DNA from: Photobacterium marinum
GTDB lineage: Bacteria > Pseudomonadota > Gammaproteobacteria > Enterobacterales > Vibrionaceae
DNA: 56,613 bases
Assembly (NCBI RefSeq): GCF_000331515.1
Contig: NZ_AMZO01000034.1
Location: 1 to 56,613 of the forward strand
Direction of reading: 5' to 3'
A program made the position numbers and the translations under genes. Below are positions 7,851-17,469 of this stretch, piece after piece. How positions within the stretch are numbered: position 1 is the stretch's first letter; the number at the start of each line of letters is the position of its first letter. A model generated the notes under the pieces. It ran no database searches, had not been told where the DNA came from, and saw only the letters and a program-made list of their open reading frames with translations.

Positions 7851-10247
7851 TCACGCCTTTGCGTCATGATGTATGGCGTACCACAACTGACCTGCGGCTA
7901 AACCTCCGTCGTTAACAGGAATCGTCTCGCCGCAATATAAAGGTTGGGGTGATGCTGAAAACAACTGATGCACCCGGTTAAGAAGGATTCGGTTCTGGAA
8001 TACCCCGCCGGATAACACGACGGGATAATCAGAATAAGATGAAGCGATTTTTTTTATGCTGACAGCAATGGCATCAAGCAAAGCTATACTGAAATTTTGA
8101 ATTTGAGTGGAAGTAAATTCAGAGTGGTTTAATTTCGATGCGTGAAGCGTTTTTTCCAACAGAGGTTGCCAGTCAATTACACCGTCATCAGTAACCGAAA
8201 AGCCGTCTTCGCCACAAGCCGTGACACTGTCACCCAAATGAGCTGCCTGCTCAAGCAACAAACCACACTCGCCCTCGTAGTCCACCTCATCAACCAACTC
8301 CAATAACGCAGTCCAGGCATCAATTAAGCGGCCCATTGATGAAGTAAATGGAGAACGATTCCCCGAACGCCACAACTGGTAGAGGTTGTCCATTTCGCTT
8401 TCGGACCACCGGTTAAACACACCAAGCCGCATTAGCTTGATTTCATCTAACTCATAGCATTCCAACAGCATGGCAAGGACAAGACGTGCTGGTTGTCTTA
8501 TCGCTTTCTCTCCACCGATGAGACGAAAAGGACGCAAGTGGCAGACACGCTCAGACTGTTGCGTATTGGCCAGCAATACTTCTCCGCCCCACACCGTTTC
8601 ATCATCACCCCACCCCGTACCGTCAAAGGCAAAACCCAGAACAGTCTGAGTCAACTGATGCTCTGCCATCACTGACAGAATATGGGCATGGTGATGCTGA
8701 ACCTGAATCAGATTAGACTCTGATTCACTATCTGAACCTTCTTGTGAAATTCGATCTCTGGCAACACGAGTTGAGACATAACCCGGATGCTTATCGCAAA
8801 CCACAGTTGATGGCTTTACGCGATACAATGATTCGAAATTATCAATGGTTTCGAGATAGCGTTGCTGGGTGTCGATATCATCAATATCACCGACATACGG
8901 CGACATAATCCATTGCTGCGGCAAAGCTAAACCTATCGATGCCTTCTGCTGTGCCCCCAGCGCCAGAACCGACTGCTGCCCTGTTGCTATAGATAAATGT
9001 TGACTATATGGCGCGTATCCACGAGCCATTCTCAGCACGCGGGCTTTACTTCCAGCAATATGAACCACACTGTCATCACAAGCGTGAAGGATGGGACGAT
9101 TATGATCGAGAATACCGTCGATTAAGCCACCAAGCTGCGCCTTTACTTCATCGAATTCAGTGGTAATCGGCATCCCGGAGCGATTGGCACTGGTCAGTAC
9201 AACAGGGAAATCCAGAAGATCGAACAAAAGCGCATGCAAAGGGGTGTACGGCAACATAACTCCGAGATAAGGGCCGGACGCTGCAACATTATTGGCAAGC
9301 GAGCTGAAACCGGAATGCTTACGCATCAGCACTATTGGCTTGGCCTGAGACTGCAATGTTTGCCACTCCTGTTCATCACCATGAACCAGAGAGCGAGCCA
9401 TTTCACAATCGCTCACCATCACAGCCAAAGGCTTTCGCCGACGCTTTTTAAGCTCTCGTAAACGGGCTACAGCCTTTAAATTGCGAGCATCACAAGCCAG
9501 ATGAAAACCACCCAGCCCTTTGATGGCAATTACGCCTCCCTGTCGGATAACATTAGCCACCCTTTCTATTGCTTCATCCTTAACAGCGTTCTGAATGCCA
9601 TTAAAAGACACATAGCGAATCTGCGGGCCGCAATGAGTACAGCTTATCGGCTGAGCGTGATAACGGCGATCCAGCGGGTTCTGATAAGCGTGTTTACATG
9701 GCTGGCAAAGTGCGAAATCACGCATTGTTGTCGCCACACGATCATAAGGTAACGATTTGATGATGGTGTAACGCGGGCCACAATGCGTACAGTTGGTAAA
9801 CGGGTAATGATAAAAACGGGAACTGGGATCGCGCACTTCTGCAAGACAAGCATCACACAGCCCCTGATCAGGAGAGAGGCAAACACTGGTGCTGTTTCGC
9901 TCACGACTTTGCTCAATGGTGAAATCATCCACTGAATGAAGCGGCTTATCCTCAACAGATATCTGATCAATCCGGCTCAGCGGCGGCGCCAGTTCGGAAA
10001 GTCTATTAATGAACTCACGAACTATTTCCGCTTCCCCCTGAACATCAACTTTGACGCCTTCGGAGTCATTAATCACTGTTCCTGCAAGTTTTAGCCGGGT
10101 TGCTTGTTGGTAGACAAACGGCCGGAAACCGACACCCTGCACTATACCTGTAATATGTATAAACTTGCGTTCAGGAATGCCATTAACATCATTAATTTCG
10201 CTTCCGCAATGCATGTCTTTACCAATATTCCCGTTTACCATCTTCAT
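7851..10247 (-). CDS. hypF: Carbamoyltransferase HypF
   Basis: This 798-residue enzyme makes carbamoyl-AMP from carbamoyl phosphate and ATP and transfers the carbamoyl group to HypE. Domains in order: acylphosphatase (GIVQGVGFRPFVYQQA, residues about 32-50); two zinc-finger-like modules with CDAC/CTHC and CQPC/CTHC; a YrdC-like domain (with SANRSGMPIT); and a Kae1-like carbamoyltransferase domain (VQHHHAHILSVMAEH, FDGTGWGDD, SGGVFQNRILL). It is slightly longer than E. coli HypF (750) mainly at the N-terminus, where ATGs at 10247, 10241 or 10214 are possible; none has a decisive ribosome binding site. It lies 16 bp after hupE. Confidence 0.96.
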   Translation of the reverse strand: MKMVNGNIGKDMHCGSEINDVNGIPERKFIHITGIVQGVGFRPFVYQQATRLKLAGTVINDSEGVKVDVQGEAEIVREFINRLSELAPPLSRIDQISVEDKPLHSVDDFTIEQSRERNSTSVCLSPDQGLCDACLAEVRDPSSRFYHYPFTNCTHCGPRYTIIKSLPYDRVATTMRDFALCQPCKHAYQNPLDRRYHAQPISCTHCGPQIRYVSFNGIQNAVKDEAIERVANVIRQGGVIAIKGLGGFHLACDARNLKAVARLRELKKRRRKPLAVMVSDCEMARSLVHGDEQEWQTLQSQAKPIVLMRKHSGFSSLANNVAASGPYLGVMLPYTPLHALLFDLLDFPVVLTSANRSGMPITTEFDEVKAQLGGLIDGILDHNRPILHACDDSVVHIAGSKARVLRMARGYAPYSQHLSIATGQQSVLALGAQQKASIGLALPQQWIMSPYVGDIDDIDTQQRYLETIDNFESLYRVKPSTVVCDKHPGYVSTRVARDRISQEGSDSESESNLIQVQHHHAHILSVMAEHQLTQTVLGFAFDGTGWGDDETVWGGEVLLANTQQSERVCHLRPFRLIGGEKAIRQPARLVLAMLLECYELDEIKLMRLGVFNRWSESEMDNLYQLWRSGNRSPFTSSMGRLIDAWTALLELVDEVDYEGECGLLLEQAAHLGDSVTACGEDGFSVTDDGVIDWQPLLEKTLHASKLNHSEFTSTQIQNFSIALLDAIAVSIKKIASSYSDYPVVLSGGVFQNRILLNRVHQLFSASPQPLYCGETIPVNDGGLAAGQLWYAIHHDAKA

Positions 10248-10263
10248 CTTGCTACTTCGTGGA

Positions 10264-10842
10264 TTAAGACAGCATCAGGGAGCCACCAAATACGGCCATC
10301 ACCGCGCCGGTAACTCGCATAACACGACGATTAGACGAACAGGCAGCAATAAGCTGAGCAAGAAAAATACCGGTAACATGCAACATTGCGGTTGCCAGCA
10401 CAAAGCCGCTGAAGTACCAGAATGCCTGAGAGTCCATCGGCATTTCCATACCGTGTGCCATACCATGAAACAATGCAAAGCCCATTACTAAAGCCAGAAT
10501 CGCTTTTTCAGACAAATGAGCACCAGAGCAAAGCATCACGCCCATAGCAACGACAGAGATTGCGATACCTGTTTCAACGCCCGGAACAACCAAACCGGAT
10601 ACGCCAAGCGCACCACCAATTATCATCACAGCAACAAAAGCCAATGGCATACGAAATTTCGCCTTACCGCCAACCAGAGCAGCCAGCATTCCCACACCCA
10701 GCATGACGCTAAGGTGATCCAAACCTGTCAGTGGGTGGATAAAGCCGCTTTCAAAACCATGTGAACCAATATGACCGGGATGAGCCAGCGCCAACGGAGA
10801 AAACAGAGCAAACAGTGCTGGTAATAAATATTTCTTTTTCAT
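10264..10842 (-). CDS. hupE: HupE/UreJ family membrane protein (probable nickel uptake)
   Basis: This 192-residue protein has an N-terminal signal-like segment ending ALAHPGH, followed by the signature HPLTGLDHLSVMLGVG and about five to six hydrophobic helices. HupE/UreJ proteins accompany nickel enzymes and are thought to be secondary nickel permeases; the HPGH and HxxxGxDH residues are the proposed metal-handling motif. Its place between fdhD and hypF in the maturation operon fits nickel supply to the hydrogenase. Transport direction and substrate are not proven by the sequence. Confidence 0.88.
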   Translation of the reverse strand: MKKKYLLPALFALFSPLALAHPGHIGSHGFESGFIHPLTGLDHLSVMLGVGMLAALVGGKAKFRMPLAFVAVMIIGGALGVSGLVVPGVETGIAISVVAMGVMLCSGAHLSEKAILALVMGFALFHGMAHGMEMPMDSQAFWYFSGFVLATAMLHVTGIFLAQLIAACSSNRRVMRVTGAVMAVFGGSLMLS

Positions 10843-10876
10843 GTGAAATGTCTTCTGAAAATATAAAGGAAGGAAA

Positions 10877-11713
10877 TCAAATCATGCCGTAGACACGCTC
10901 CGGGTGGGCATACACATCTGCACGCCCCGGACGACAATATCCAAGCAAAGTAACGTTAAGTTTTTCTGCCAATTCAACAGCCATATTTGTGGCCGATGAG
11001 ATAGCGAGGAGTATTTCGATGCCGGCGGCAGCAGCCTTCTGTACCATTTCAAAACTGGCGCGACTGGTCACTAATACTGCACCGCCTTCTAGCCGGTGGC
11101 GGTGGATATATCCCACCAATTTATCAAGCGCGATATGGCGACCGACATCTTCAAAGATGGCTTTTACCTGACCGTCTTTATCCAGGTATACCGCAGCGTG
11201 AGCAGAACCTGTAAGCTGATTGAGCTGCTGTTTAGCTAACAATTGCTCAAGCGAGCTTTCCAGTTTGCAGATATCAAACGTTGAAGAGGTCGTCAGCGGT
11301 GACAGGATCCGGCATACGGTTTCCAGCTTTTCCTCACCACAAATGCCACACCCGGTCATTCCCGCCAGAGAGCGACGTTTTTCTTTCAGCGTTCTCAGAC
11401 AACGGTTTGCGACCGTAACATCAACAGCAATACCATTTGGGCCGGGATTAATTTCGATATCATGCACTTCCCGGTGATGTTGAATAATGCCTTCAGACAA
11501 CGAAAAGCCGATAACAAAATATTCGATATCCCTTGGGGTACACATCATTACGGTATAAGCAATTCCATTAAATGAAATGGCAACCGGCCTTTCTTCAATA
11601 ATATAATCCCTGTCCTCCCAGCTTTCCCGCCCTTTACGAAAACGAACAATAGGCAATTCAAGAGCATGGTTGGACGTTGGAACTGAAATCAATTCACTCA
11701 TATTCAGGCTCAA
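10877..11713 (-). CDS. fdhD: Formate dehydrogenase accessory sulfurtransferase FdhD
   Basis: FdhD passes sulfur from IscS to the molybdenum bis-MGD cofactor of formate dehydrogenases and is needed for FdhF activity. The 278-residue protein carries the conserved cysteine motif in MTGCGICGEEKLE (CGIC, residues about 121-124). The core segments FEDVGRHIALDKLVGY and GAVLVTSRASFEMVQKA are also present. It is the first gene of the minus-strand fdhD-hupE-hypFCDEAB run, starting 76 bp after fhlA stops, so it may be read from fhlA or from its own promoter. I found no strong promoter in that gap. Confidence 0.96.
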   Translation of the reverse strand: MSLNMSELISVPTSNHALELPIVRFRKGRESWEDRDYIIEERPVAISFNGIAYTVMMCTPRDIEYFVIGFSLSEGIIQHHREVHDIEINPGPNGIAVDVTVANRCLRTLKEKRRSLAGMTGCGICGEEKLETVCRILSPLTTSSTFDICKLESSLEQLLAKQQLNQLTGSAHAAVYLDKDGQVKAIFEDVGRHIALDKLVGYIHRHRLEGGAVLVTSRASFEMVQKAAAAGIEILLAISSATNMAVELAEKLNVTLLGYCRPGRADVYAHPERVYGMI

Positions 11714-11789
11714 ATATACTTTCTCATTTGCATACAGATATCCCCTCCCAGTCCAATAGGAAGGAGTTGCATTTAACTATTAATCATTG

Positions 11790-13871
11790 TTATGCGTTGC
11801 TGACTAACGCATCATTCAGATAATCATCACTCTTAATTCCCATCTTTTGCATTCGGGATAATAAGGTTGTACGTTTTAGTCCTAATTTAACAGCAGCCCC
11901 TCTGGCACCACCAATAATCCCATTACTTTCTTTAAGAGCACTTATAATCGCATGACGTCCTGTCTCACCCGCAGATAAGTTAATTACCGGTGGATTATTA
12001 GACTTAATATCTGCCGACATTTGCTTTCTGGCGAATCTAAGTTCATCAACAGGTACATTTAATACATTGCCTCGAGTCAGTATGACTGAGCGTTCAATGA
12101 TATTTCTCAATTCCCTGATATTGCCCGGCCATGGAAAACCGGATAAAGACTCCATTGTTTTAACCGGGATCTTATTAATATCTTTACCCATTTTTTTAGA
12201 AAGAGTCCGGGTAAAGTGTTTCACCAGTAACGGGATATCTTCAGGTCGCTCCCTGAGCGGTGGAACCCGGATTGGAAATACATTCAGTCGATAGTAAAGA
12301 TCGCTGCGGAATTCCTTTGATTCCACCATAGATAAAAGATCCACATTTGTTGCACATACGATGCGGACATCCACAGGAATAAGTTGGTTACGCCCTACTC
12401 TTTCGATTTCATTTTCCTGTAAAGCTCGCAGTAGTTTAGGTTGCAGATCCAATGGCATATCACCGATTTCATCAAGGAAAAGCGTCCCTTTGTGAGCTTG
12501 TTCAAAACGCCCCACTCGCTGACTTATGGCTCCAGTAAAGGCCCCGCGTTCATGACCGAAAAGCTCACTTTCAAACAAACCGGCTGGCACTGCTGCACAG
12601 TTCATTTTCACCATACGGGTTTTACTGCGACGACTCAATTTATGAATCGCTCTGGCAATCAACTCTTTACCAGTACCCGACTCTCCCAGAATCAGAACAG
12701 TACTGTCACAGTCGGCCACCATCGCCACTTTCTCCAGCACCTGATTCATCACCTCACTCTGGCTGATAATGTCATCGAAAATTGCGTGCTCAGTGTAGCT
12801 GTCTTCTATCGTGATATAGTCCGTTTTCGGTGCTGTGCGGATAATCGCCTGATGCACTTTCAAGCTGTGGATTGCCATCGCAACCCTGGCTGCAATCGGC
12901 ATAAACAGCTCAACATCAGCGGCCTTAAATGGCGCGTTTTCCCGCTGCATGTAACAAATGTAGCCATTAGTATGATTACGGAATATCAACGGCACGATAC
13001 AAGCGCTTTTCACCTGAACGGGGAAAAAGGGAACGTTGTTTTCAAGACTCAACTGACGAATATCTTCAGCAGAAAGAAATACTGGCTTCTTTTTTTCGAC
13101 GGCATCCTTGATCACACTATCGTTGGTAAAAAAATGACAGCGATAATCAATCTTCCCTTCGTTATAACCACACGAATGCTGACCATAATGTCCTTCATGT
13201 GGCTGGATAATAGATAGATCACTAATACCGAAATACTGATACAAAAATTTCAAAAGAGCGGTCATCAGTTCTTTTTTTGTACTTCGGCTTATTACCGCGT
13301 TAGTAACATCAACCAGTAACTGGTAGTTGCTGTCATGCTGAATCATCTGCTGTGTCACACTAGACACATGTTCATGCTCAATAATATGTTCAACAATAGA
13401 TGCGATCATATTAGTGAACAGCTTTAATTGTTTTTCAGCCCCTTCATCATCACGCAAATTGATGTTAATAAACTCAATCGCACCCAATGGCTTACTGGCA
13501 GAAAAAAGAGGTATTTTACAATAGCTACTGATATTCCGATAAGCCGGGTGTTCTTCTAATTGTGGATAGCTGAAATAAAGCGCATCCCCTTTAATATCAT
13601 GGGTACAGTCATCATTAACGATACCATGTACCTGCATACTACTCCGGGTATATTTGAAACGCTGTACACTTTTATCATCATCACAGTAATAAAGAATATC
13701 AGGATCATTTTTCAGAAAAATATTGACTCTTTCAACCTGAATAAACAGCAAATCATTATTGTTCAAAAAATTCATCAGGCTGTTGATGTCATTGCTCGAA
13801 AGCAGCGCCCTGGATAGATTCTTCAAATCGCTTTCGAAATGTTCCATTGTCCGGTCATCCATATTGCTCAT
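11790..13871 (-). CDS. fhlA: Formate hydrogenlyase transcriptional activator FhlA (sigma-54 dependent)
   Basis: This 693-residue protein is almost the same length as E. coli FhlA (692). The N-terminal half (about 1-350) contains two GAF-like sensory regions expected to bind formate. The AAA+ domain follows, with Walker A GESGTGKELIARAIH, the sigma-54-contacting GAFTGA loop, Walker B TLFLDEIGDM and the arginine-finger region. The C-terminus holds a Fis-type HTH (GARGAAVKLGLKRTTLLSRM). It should activate the two sigma-54 promoters found in this window, upstream of hycB and hydN, probably through the TGTCGA palindromes. It lies just downstream of fdhF, separated by about 195 bp that include a large hairpin. 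Confidence 0.95.
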   Translation of the reverse strand: MSNMDDRTMEHFESDLKNLSRALLSSNDINSLMNFLNNNDLLFIQVERVNIFLKNDPDILYYCDDDKSVQRFKYTRSSMQVHGIVNDDCTHDIKGDALYFSYPQLEEHPAYRNISSYCKIPLFSASKPLGAIEFININLRDDEGAEKQLKLFTNMIASIVEHIIEHEHVSSVTQQMIQHDSNYQLLVDVTNAVISRSTKKELMTALLKFLYQYFGISDLSIIQPHEGHYGQHSCGYNEGKIDYRCHFFTNDSVIKDAVEKKKPVFLSAEDIRQLSLENNVPFFPVQVKSACIVPLIFRNHTNGYICYMQRENAPFKAADVELFMPIAARVAMAIHSLKVHQAIIRTAPKTDYITIEDSYTEHAIFDDIISQSEVMNQVLEKVAMVADCDSTVLILGESGTGKELIARAIHKLSRRSKTRMVKMNCAAVPAGLFESELFGHERGAFTGAISQRVGRFEQAHKGTLFLDEIGDMPLDLQPKLLRALQENEIERVGRNQLIPVDVRIVCATNVDLLSMVESKEFRSDLYYRLNVFPIRVPPLRERPEDIPLLVKHFTRTLSKKMGKDINKIPVKTMESLSGFPWPGNIRELRNIIERSVILTRGNVLNVPVDELRFARKQMSADIKSNNPPVINLSAGETGRHAIISALKESNGIIGGARGAAVKLGLKRTTLLSRMQKMGIKSDDYLNDALVSNA

Positions 13872-14018
13872 TCAAATGGGTGATCAAGATCACCAAATCA
13901 TTTGTAATACAATTCTGTTCTATTCACGCTGCCGGGCATTGATCTGAATCATCTGAATTAACAATACCAAATCAAAGGCATATGCCATTTGAGCAACTTA
14001 ATTTACTGAAAATGATAT

Positions 14019-14068
14019 AACTGTGATTTCCCCGACATCTGAAATGCCGGGGAAAACACATCACAGTT
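14019..14068 (-). terminator. Large two-part hairpin after fdhF
   Basis: Outer arms AACTGTGAT (14019-14027) and ATCACAGTT (14060-14068) enclose an inner hairpin built on TTCCCCG / CGGGGAA. The outer arm overlaps the fdhF stop codon. No U-tract follows, so it could be an attenuator or an mRNA 3'-end stabiliser as readily as a classic terminator. Confidence 0.5.
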
Positions 14069-16211
14069 ACGCGTTGGCCACCTGATTTCTCAAGCGAGCT
14101 TTCAAATTACTGTATTCAGTCTGTACGTAATTTTCAGCCCAAACCTGATCCTCAATTGGCTCAACTTTCACCGCACAATATTTAAACTCCGGAGTGCTGG
14201 ATACCGGGTCGAGGTGTTCAATGGTCAGCTCATTACAAGCACCGATCCACCATTGATACGTCATATACACCACGCCCATATTGATCCGCTCACTACAGTT
14301 AGCACGGGAAATCACCTTACCGCGACGGGAAGAAACCCACACCAGTTGCTGATCTTTAATACCCAGTGCACGGGCATCATCAGGATGCATCTGTACATAA
14401 CCCGGTTCATCGGCCAGGGTCTGCAAAGCAGCACAGTTACCCGTCATGGAGCGACAAGAGTAATGGCCGACCTCGCGAACGGTTGAGAGTACCAGCGGAT
14501 AATCACTGTCCGGCTGTTCTAGTGGTGGCCGCCATTCCGCCGCAACCAACCGTCCCTTACCTGAAGCCGTGGAGAATTTATTACCCTCAAACAAGTACGA
14601 CGTGCCCGGATGGTCTTCTGTCGGACAAGGCCACTGGACCGATTTGAGCCCTTCCATTTTTTCATAAGTCGCCCCGTAATAAAGCGGACACAAACCGCGC
14701 AGCTCATCCCAGATTTCTTTCGTATTGCTGTAGGCCATCGGATAGCCCATACGTGTTGCCAGCAGACTGAAAATTTCCCAGTCCGGTTTCACATTTGGCG
14801 GCGGTGTCACTGCCTTATAGAAACGCTGGAAGCCACGGTCGGCACTACTGTAAACACCTTCATGCTCACCCCAGCTGGTTGCAGGGAAGATCACATCAGC
14901 CATTTCGGCTGTCTGGGTCATGAAGATATCCTGAACAATCACCAGATCCATCTTGCGCATGGTTTCACGCAATGCAGCCAGATCCGCTTCTGTCTGAGCC
15001 GGGTCCTCACCAAAGACATAGAATGCCTTACAGACACCTTCATCCACTTTATGGCCAAGATCCGTCAGGCGATAACCAGGTTTGGCAGGCAGGCTGACAC
15101 CCCAGGATTTCTCGAATTTCTCACGGATACTGTCATCTTCAACAGACTGATAACCCGGGAACTGATGAGGAAGCATCCCCATGTCGCAAGTACCCTGAAC
15201 GTTGTTCTGACCGCGAACCGGACCACAACCGACACCACGGCGGCCAAAGTTACCGGTAAGTAATGCCAGCGAAGCCAGGCCACGCACCACATCTACAGCC
15301 TGTCCGTACTGAGTTACGCCCATGCCCCACAGAATCATAGACTCTGATGCTTCAGCATAAGTACGGGTTGCCTGGCGGATTTCCGCTGCTGTCAGGCCGG
15401 TAATTTCTTCAACCGATTCCGGTGTATAGTTCGCGACAATCTTGCGGAACTCTTCGAAACCTTCGGTGTATTGCTGAACATACGACTTATCGTACAGCTC
15501 TTCTTCGATCAGCACGTTTGCCATCGCATTAACCAGCGCCATATTGGAGCCGTTCTTCTGCTGCATCCACTGATCGGCGATCCGGGCCGATTCGATTTTG
15601 CGCGGGTCGCAAACAATTATTTTGGCACCTTTAGCACGTGCCTTAAGAATGTGCCTTGCTACAACCGGGTGAGAATCAGCCGCGTTGTAACCGAATATGA
15701 GTAAACATTTAGCATCTTGAATTTCGGGAATGGCGTTACTCATAGCACCATTACCTACTGTTGTCTCCAGACCGGAGACTGAAGGAGCGTGTCACACCCT
15801 GGCACAGTGATCGACGTTGTTTGTCCCGAGGACCGCCCTTGCAAATTTCTGCATTACAAAGTTGGCTTCGTTACCCGGACCACGGGCAGAGCCGGTTGTC
15901 ATAATGGCATCAGGACCATATTTCTTCTTGATCGCCAATAGCTTTTCGCCGGCGAACTCCAGCGCTTCATCCCAGGACACAGCCTCTAGAGCCGCATCAC
16001 GGGTACGGCGGATCATCGGCTGCTTCAGGCGTGGCGTCAGCAAGTTTGTATCATTGATAAAGTCCCAGCCGTAATAGCCTTTCAGGCAAAGTTCGCCTTC
16101 ATTGGTACGGCCATTGGCAGGCTCTGCTGCAACGACTTTGTCGTTCTCAACAACCAATTTTAATTTGCACCCTGTTCCACAATAGGGGCAAACAACAATG
16201 GATTTTTTCAT
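14067..16211 (-). CDS. fdhF: Formate dehydrogenase H, selenocysteine-containing
   Basis: This molybdenum bis-MGD enzyme oxidises formate and feeds electrons to the Hyc hydrogenase. Two adjoining open stretches are joined by a TGA at 15792-15794, which reads as selenocysteine at residue 140 in the context CARV-U-HAPSV, matching E. coli FdhF. Read through, the protein is 714 residues (E. coli 715). The N-terminal [4Fe-4S] site CPYCGTGC plus a later Cys (GELCLKG) and the conserved Lys in that motif are present. A strong SECIS hairpin directly follows the TGA, and selA, selB and tRNA-Sec are nearby, so the TGA is not a disabling mutation. The gene starts 25 bp after hydN and should be cotranscribed from the sigma-54 promoter at 16845. 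Automatic annotation may split it in two. Confidence 0.97.
15754..15794 (-). promoter_or_regulatory. Bacterial SECIS element in fdhF
   Basis: Immediately 3' of the UGA on the minus-strand mRNA, a perfect 6-bp stem GUCUCC / GGAGAC (15763-15779) closes a GGUCU loop. This is the same apical loop used by the E. coli fdhF SECIS for SelB binding. It recodes UGA at 15792-15794 as selenocysteine. Confidence 0.9.
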
Positions 16212-16236
16212 AACAACCTATTTAAAAATCTGTTTA

Positions 16237-16785
16237 TCAAAGAGTGGGAACCAAAGCAGCTCCGAGAGCAGCAGCTTCACGTTTTTGCTTACTGGTTTCA
16301 CTCAGGGTCTCGGGTTCGATAATTTGTATAGCGCTGGTCGGGCAAACCTGTACACAAGCAGGCCCTTGTTCACGATGGCTACACAAGTCACATTTCAAAG
16401 CCAGAGATTTAGGAACATAACGCTTAAACAGCGCAGAGCCTTTATCGTCCTCGACCATTTTGGTCACAATATTCATTGCCCCGTACGGACAGGCAATGGC
16501 ACATGTTTTACAGCCGATACAGCGAGACTGAATGACTTTGACATGGCCATCTTCAAGGACAATGGCGTTATTGGGGCAAACCTTGGCACATGGCGCATCA
16601 TCGCACTGGCGACACATAATTGGTGTCGTCACTTCTGCATTCTTCACCAGCGTCAGGCGAGGTGTAAAATCAGACGGGTCCAGTGCGGCAATCGTGTTTT
16701 CTTCCTGATGGGAGATCACACACGCCACTTCACAAGTCCGGCATCCAATACACAAATTTGGATCTGCAAAAACAAACCGGTTCAT
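16237..16785 (-). CDS. hydN: Electron-transfer ferredoxin HydN
   Basis: This 182-residue protein has four [4Fe-4S] cysteine motifs, the first in LCIGCRTCEVACVISHQ and others in CRQCDDAPCAKVCP, CIGCKTCAIACPYGAM and CDLCSHREQGPACVQVCP. The CEVACVISHQE phrase and the short linker match E. coli HydN rather than HycB, which has the longer proline/serine linker seen in the gene at 24019. It probably supports FdhF activity and electron flow to the hydrogenase. The frame is open upstream to 16887, but the ATG at 16785 has AAGGGA ahead and a family-typical start, and the sigma-54 promoter lies inside that extension. It begins a hydN-fdhF operon. Confidence 0.9.
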   Translation of the reverse strand: MNRFVFADPNLCIGCRTCEVACVISHQEENTIAALDPSDFTPRLTLVKNAEVTTPIMCRQCDDAPCAKVCPNNAIVLEDGHVKVIQSRCIGCKTCAIACPYGAMNIVTKMVEDDKGSALFKRYVPKSLALKCDLCSHREQGPACVQVCPTSAIQIIEPETLSETSKQKREAAALGAALVPTL

Positions 16786-16844
16786 GGTGTATCCCTTATA
16801 GATAACGATACATCGAGGTGCATTTTTGCGACCTCGCCCCTTAT

Positions 16845-16862
16845 ATGCATTCAGTGTGCCAA
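16845..16862 (-). promoter_or_regulatory. Sigma-54 promoter of hydN-fdhF
   Basis: Minus-strand sequence TTGGCACACTGAATGCAT has GG-N10-GC spacing and a perfect TGGCAC -24 element; the -12 is ATGCA instead of TTGCA. It lies about 60 bp upstream of the hydN start and downstream of the TGTCGA repeats. Confidence 0.85.
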
Positions 16863-16919
16863 AGTGCACAGCCCTGAAAACAAACACTTAATTAATTGAA
16901 ACTATTCACAAAACAATAA

Positions 16920-16943
16920 AAAGCCCGGAAAAAACCGGGCTTT
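16920..16943 (-). terminator. Terminator of the hycB-I operon
   Basis: Stem AAAGCCCGG / CCGGGCTTT with a T6 loop and a following T-run on the minus strand. It sits between the upstream activator repeats and the hydN promoter, separating hycI from hydN. Confidence 0.9.
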
Positions 16944-16950
16944 GATTTAA

Positions 16951-17006
16951 TGTCGAAACTCAATGTCGACGCTATTCGTCACAAGTGTCGATGACACTCG
17001 ACACTT
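16951..17006. promoter_or_regulatory. Candidate FhlA binding sites upstream of hydN-fdhF
   Basis: Four TGTCGA/TCGACA half-sites lie in 56 bp (16951-56, 16964-69, 16986-91, 16998-17003). The last two form a perfect inverted repeat, AAGTGTCGA-N6-TCGACACTT (16983-17006). They lie about 90-145 bp upstream of the -24 element, the usual distance for an enhancer-binding protein. The same half-site forms a palindrome before hycB. Confidence 0.7.
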
Positions 17007-17010
17007 TTCG

Positions 17011-17469
17011 TCAGCAATGTTCGAAGCTCGCTTCACCCTGCCAGTCCTTTAGTTTGTCGTATACTTTTTCAACCGCAGCCTGAACCATCTCAGTTACAGG
17101 AAATGAAAAAGCGACAATTGCAGGCTGGATACCGACAAAAACCACTTCGGGAACAAAGGTTTTAAGCTCATCAATAAGGAAATTTAGCGGCAGACTGTGA
17201 GTTGACACCACAAACATATCGGCAATGGTATCCGGATCAATGACCCGAATCGTACCAGCAGTTTCACCGATATCAGCCGCATCGACAACCACAACCCGAG
17301 CAGGCTGTGCAGCACGGATCAGATGCAGGCAATCTTCAGGCATTGAACCGCCCTCCATTACTTCCCAACCAGCAACCGGCTGCTGTTTCAACTTTTCGGC
17401 CAGTAACGGTCCGGCAGCATCGTCTCCCATCATGTTATTACCAACTGTCAGTACGATTTGACGACTCAT
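17011..17469 (-). CDS. hycI: Hydrogenase maturation protease HycI
   Basis: This 152-residue endopeptidase removes the C-terminal extension of the HycE precursor after nickel insertion. The family start (MSRQIVLTVGNNMMGDDAAG), with its GN.(M/L).GDD metal-binding aspartate/glutamate region, and the later VVDAADIG and STHSLPLNFL segments are present. Length is close to E. coli HycI (156). It overlaps hycH by 4 nt and is the last gene of the hyc operon; its stop is followed at once by the FhlA-site region and the terminator. Confidence 0.95.
   Translation of the reverse strand: MSRQIVLTVGNNMMGDDAAGPLLAEKLKQQPVAGWEVMEGGSMPEDCLHLIRAAQPARVVVVDAADIGETAGTIRVIDPDTIADMFVVSTHSLPLNFLIDELKTFVPEVVFVGIQPAIVAFSFPVTEMVQAAVEKVYDKLKDWQGEASFEHC

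Noticed and set aside
7817..7867. Longer hypC start
   Set aside because: The MC start at 7816 is strictly required by the family and has GAGGAA ahead.
11714..11789. Sigma-54 promoter before fdhD
   Set aside because: A GG-N10-GC spacing occurs, but the -24 hexamer is poor and no TGTCGA palindrome is near.
15743..15792. fdhF appears split into two genes by a stop
   Set aside because: The TGA is at the known Sec position, followed by a clear SECIS hairpin, with Sec machinery nearby.
16786..16887. Longer hydN start
   Set aside because: The sigma-54 promoter lies inside the extension.
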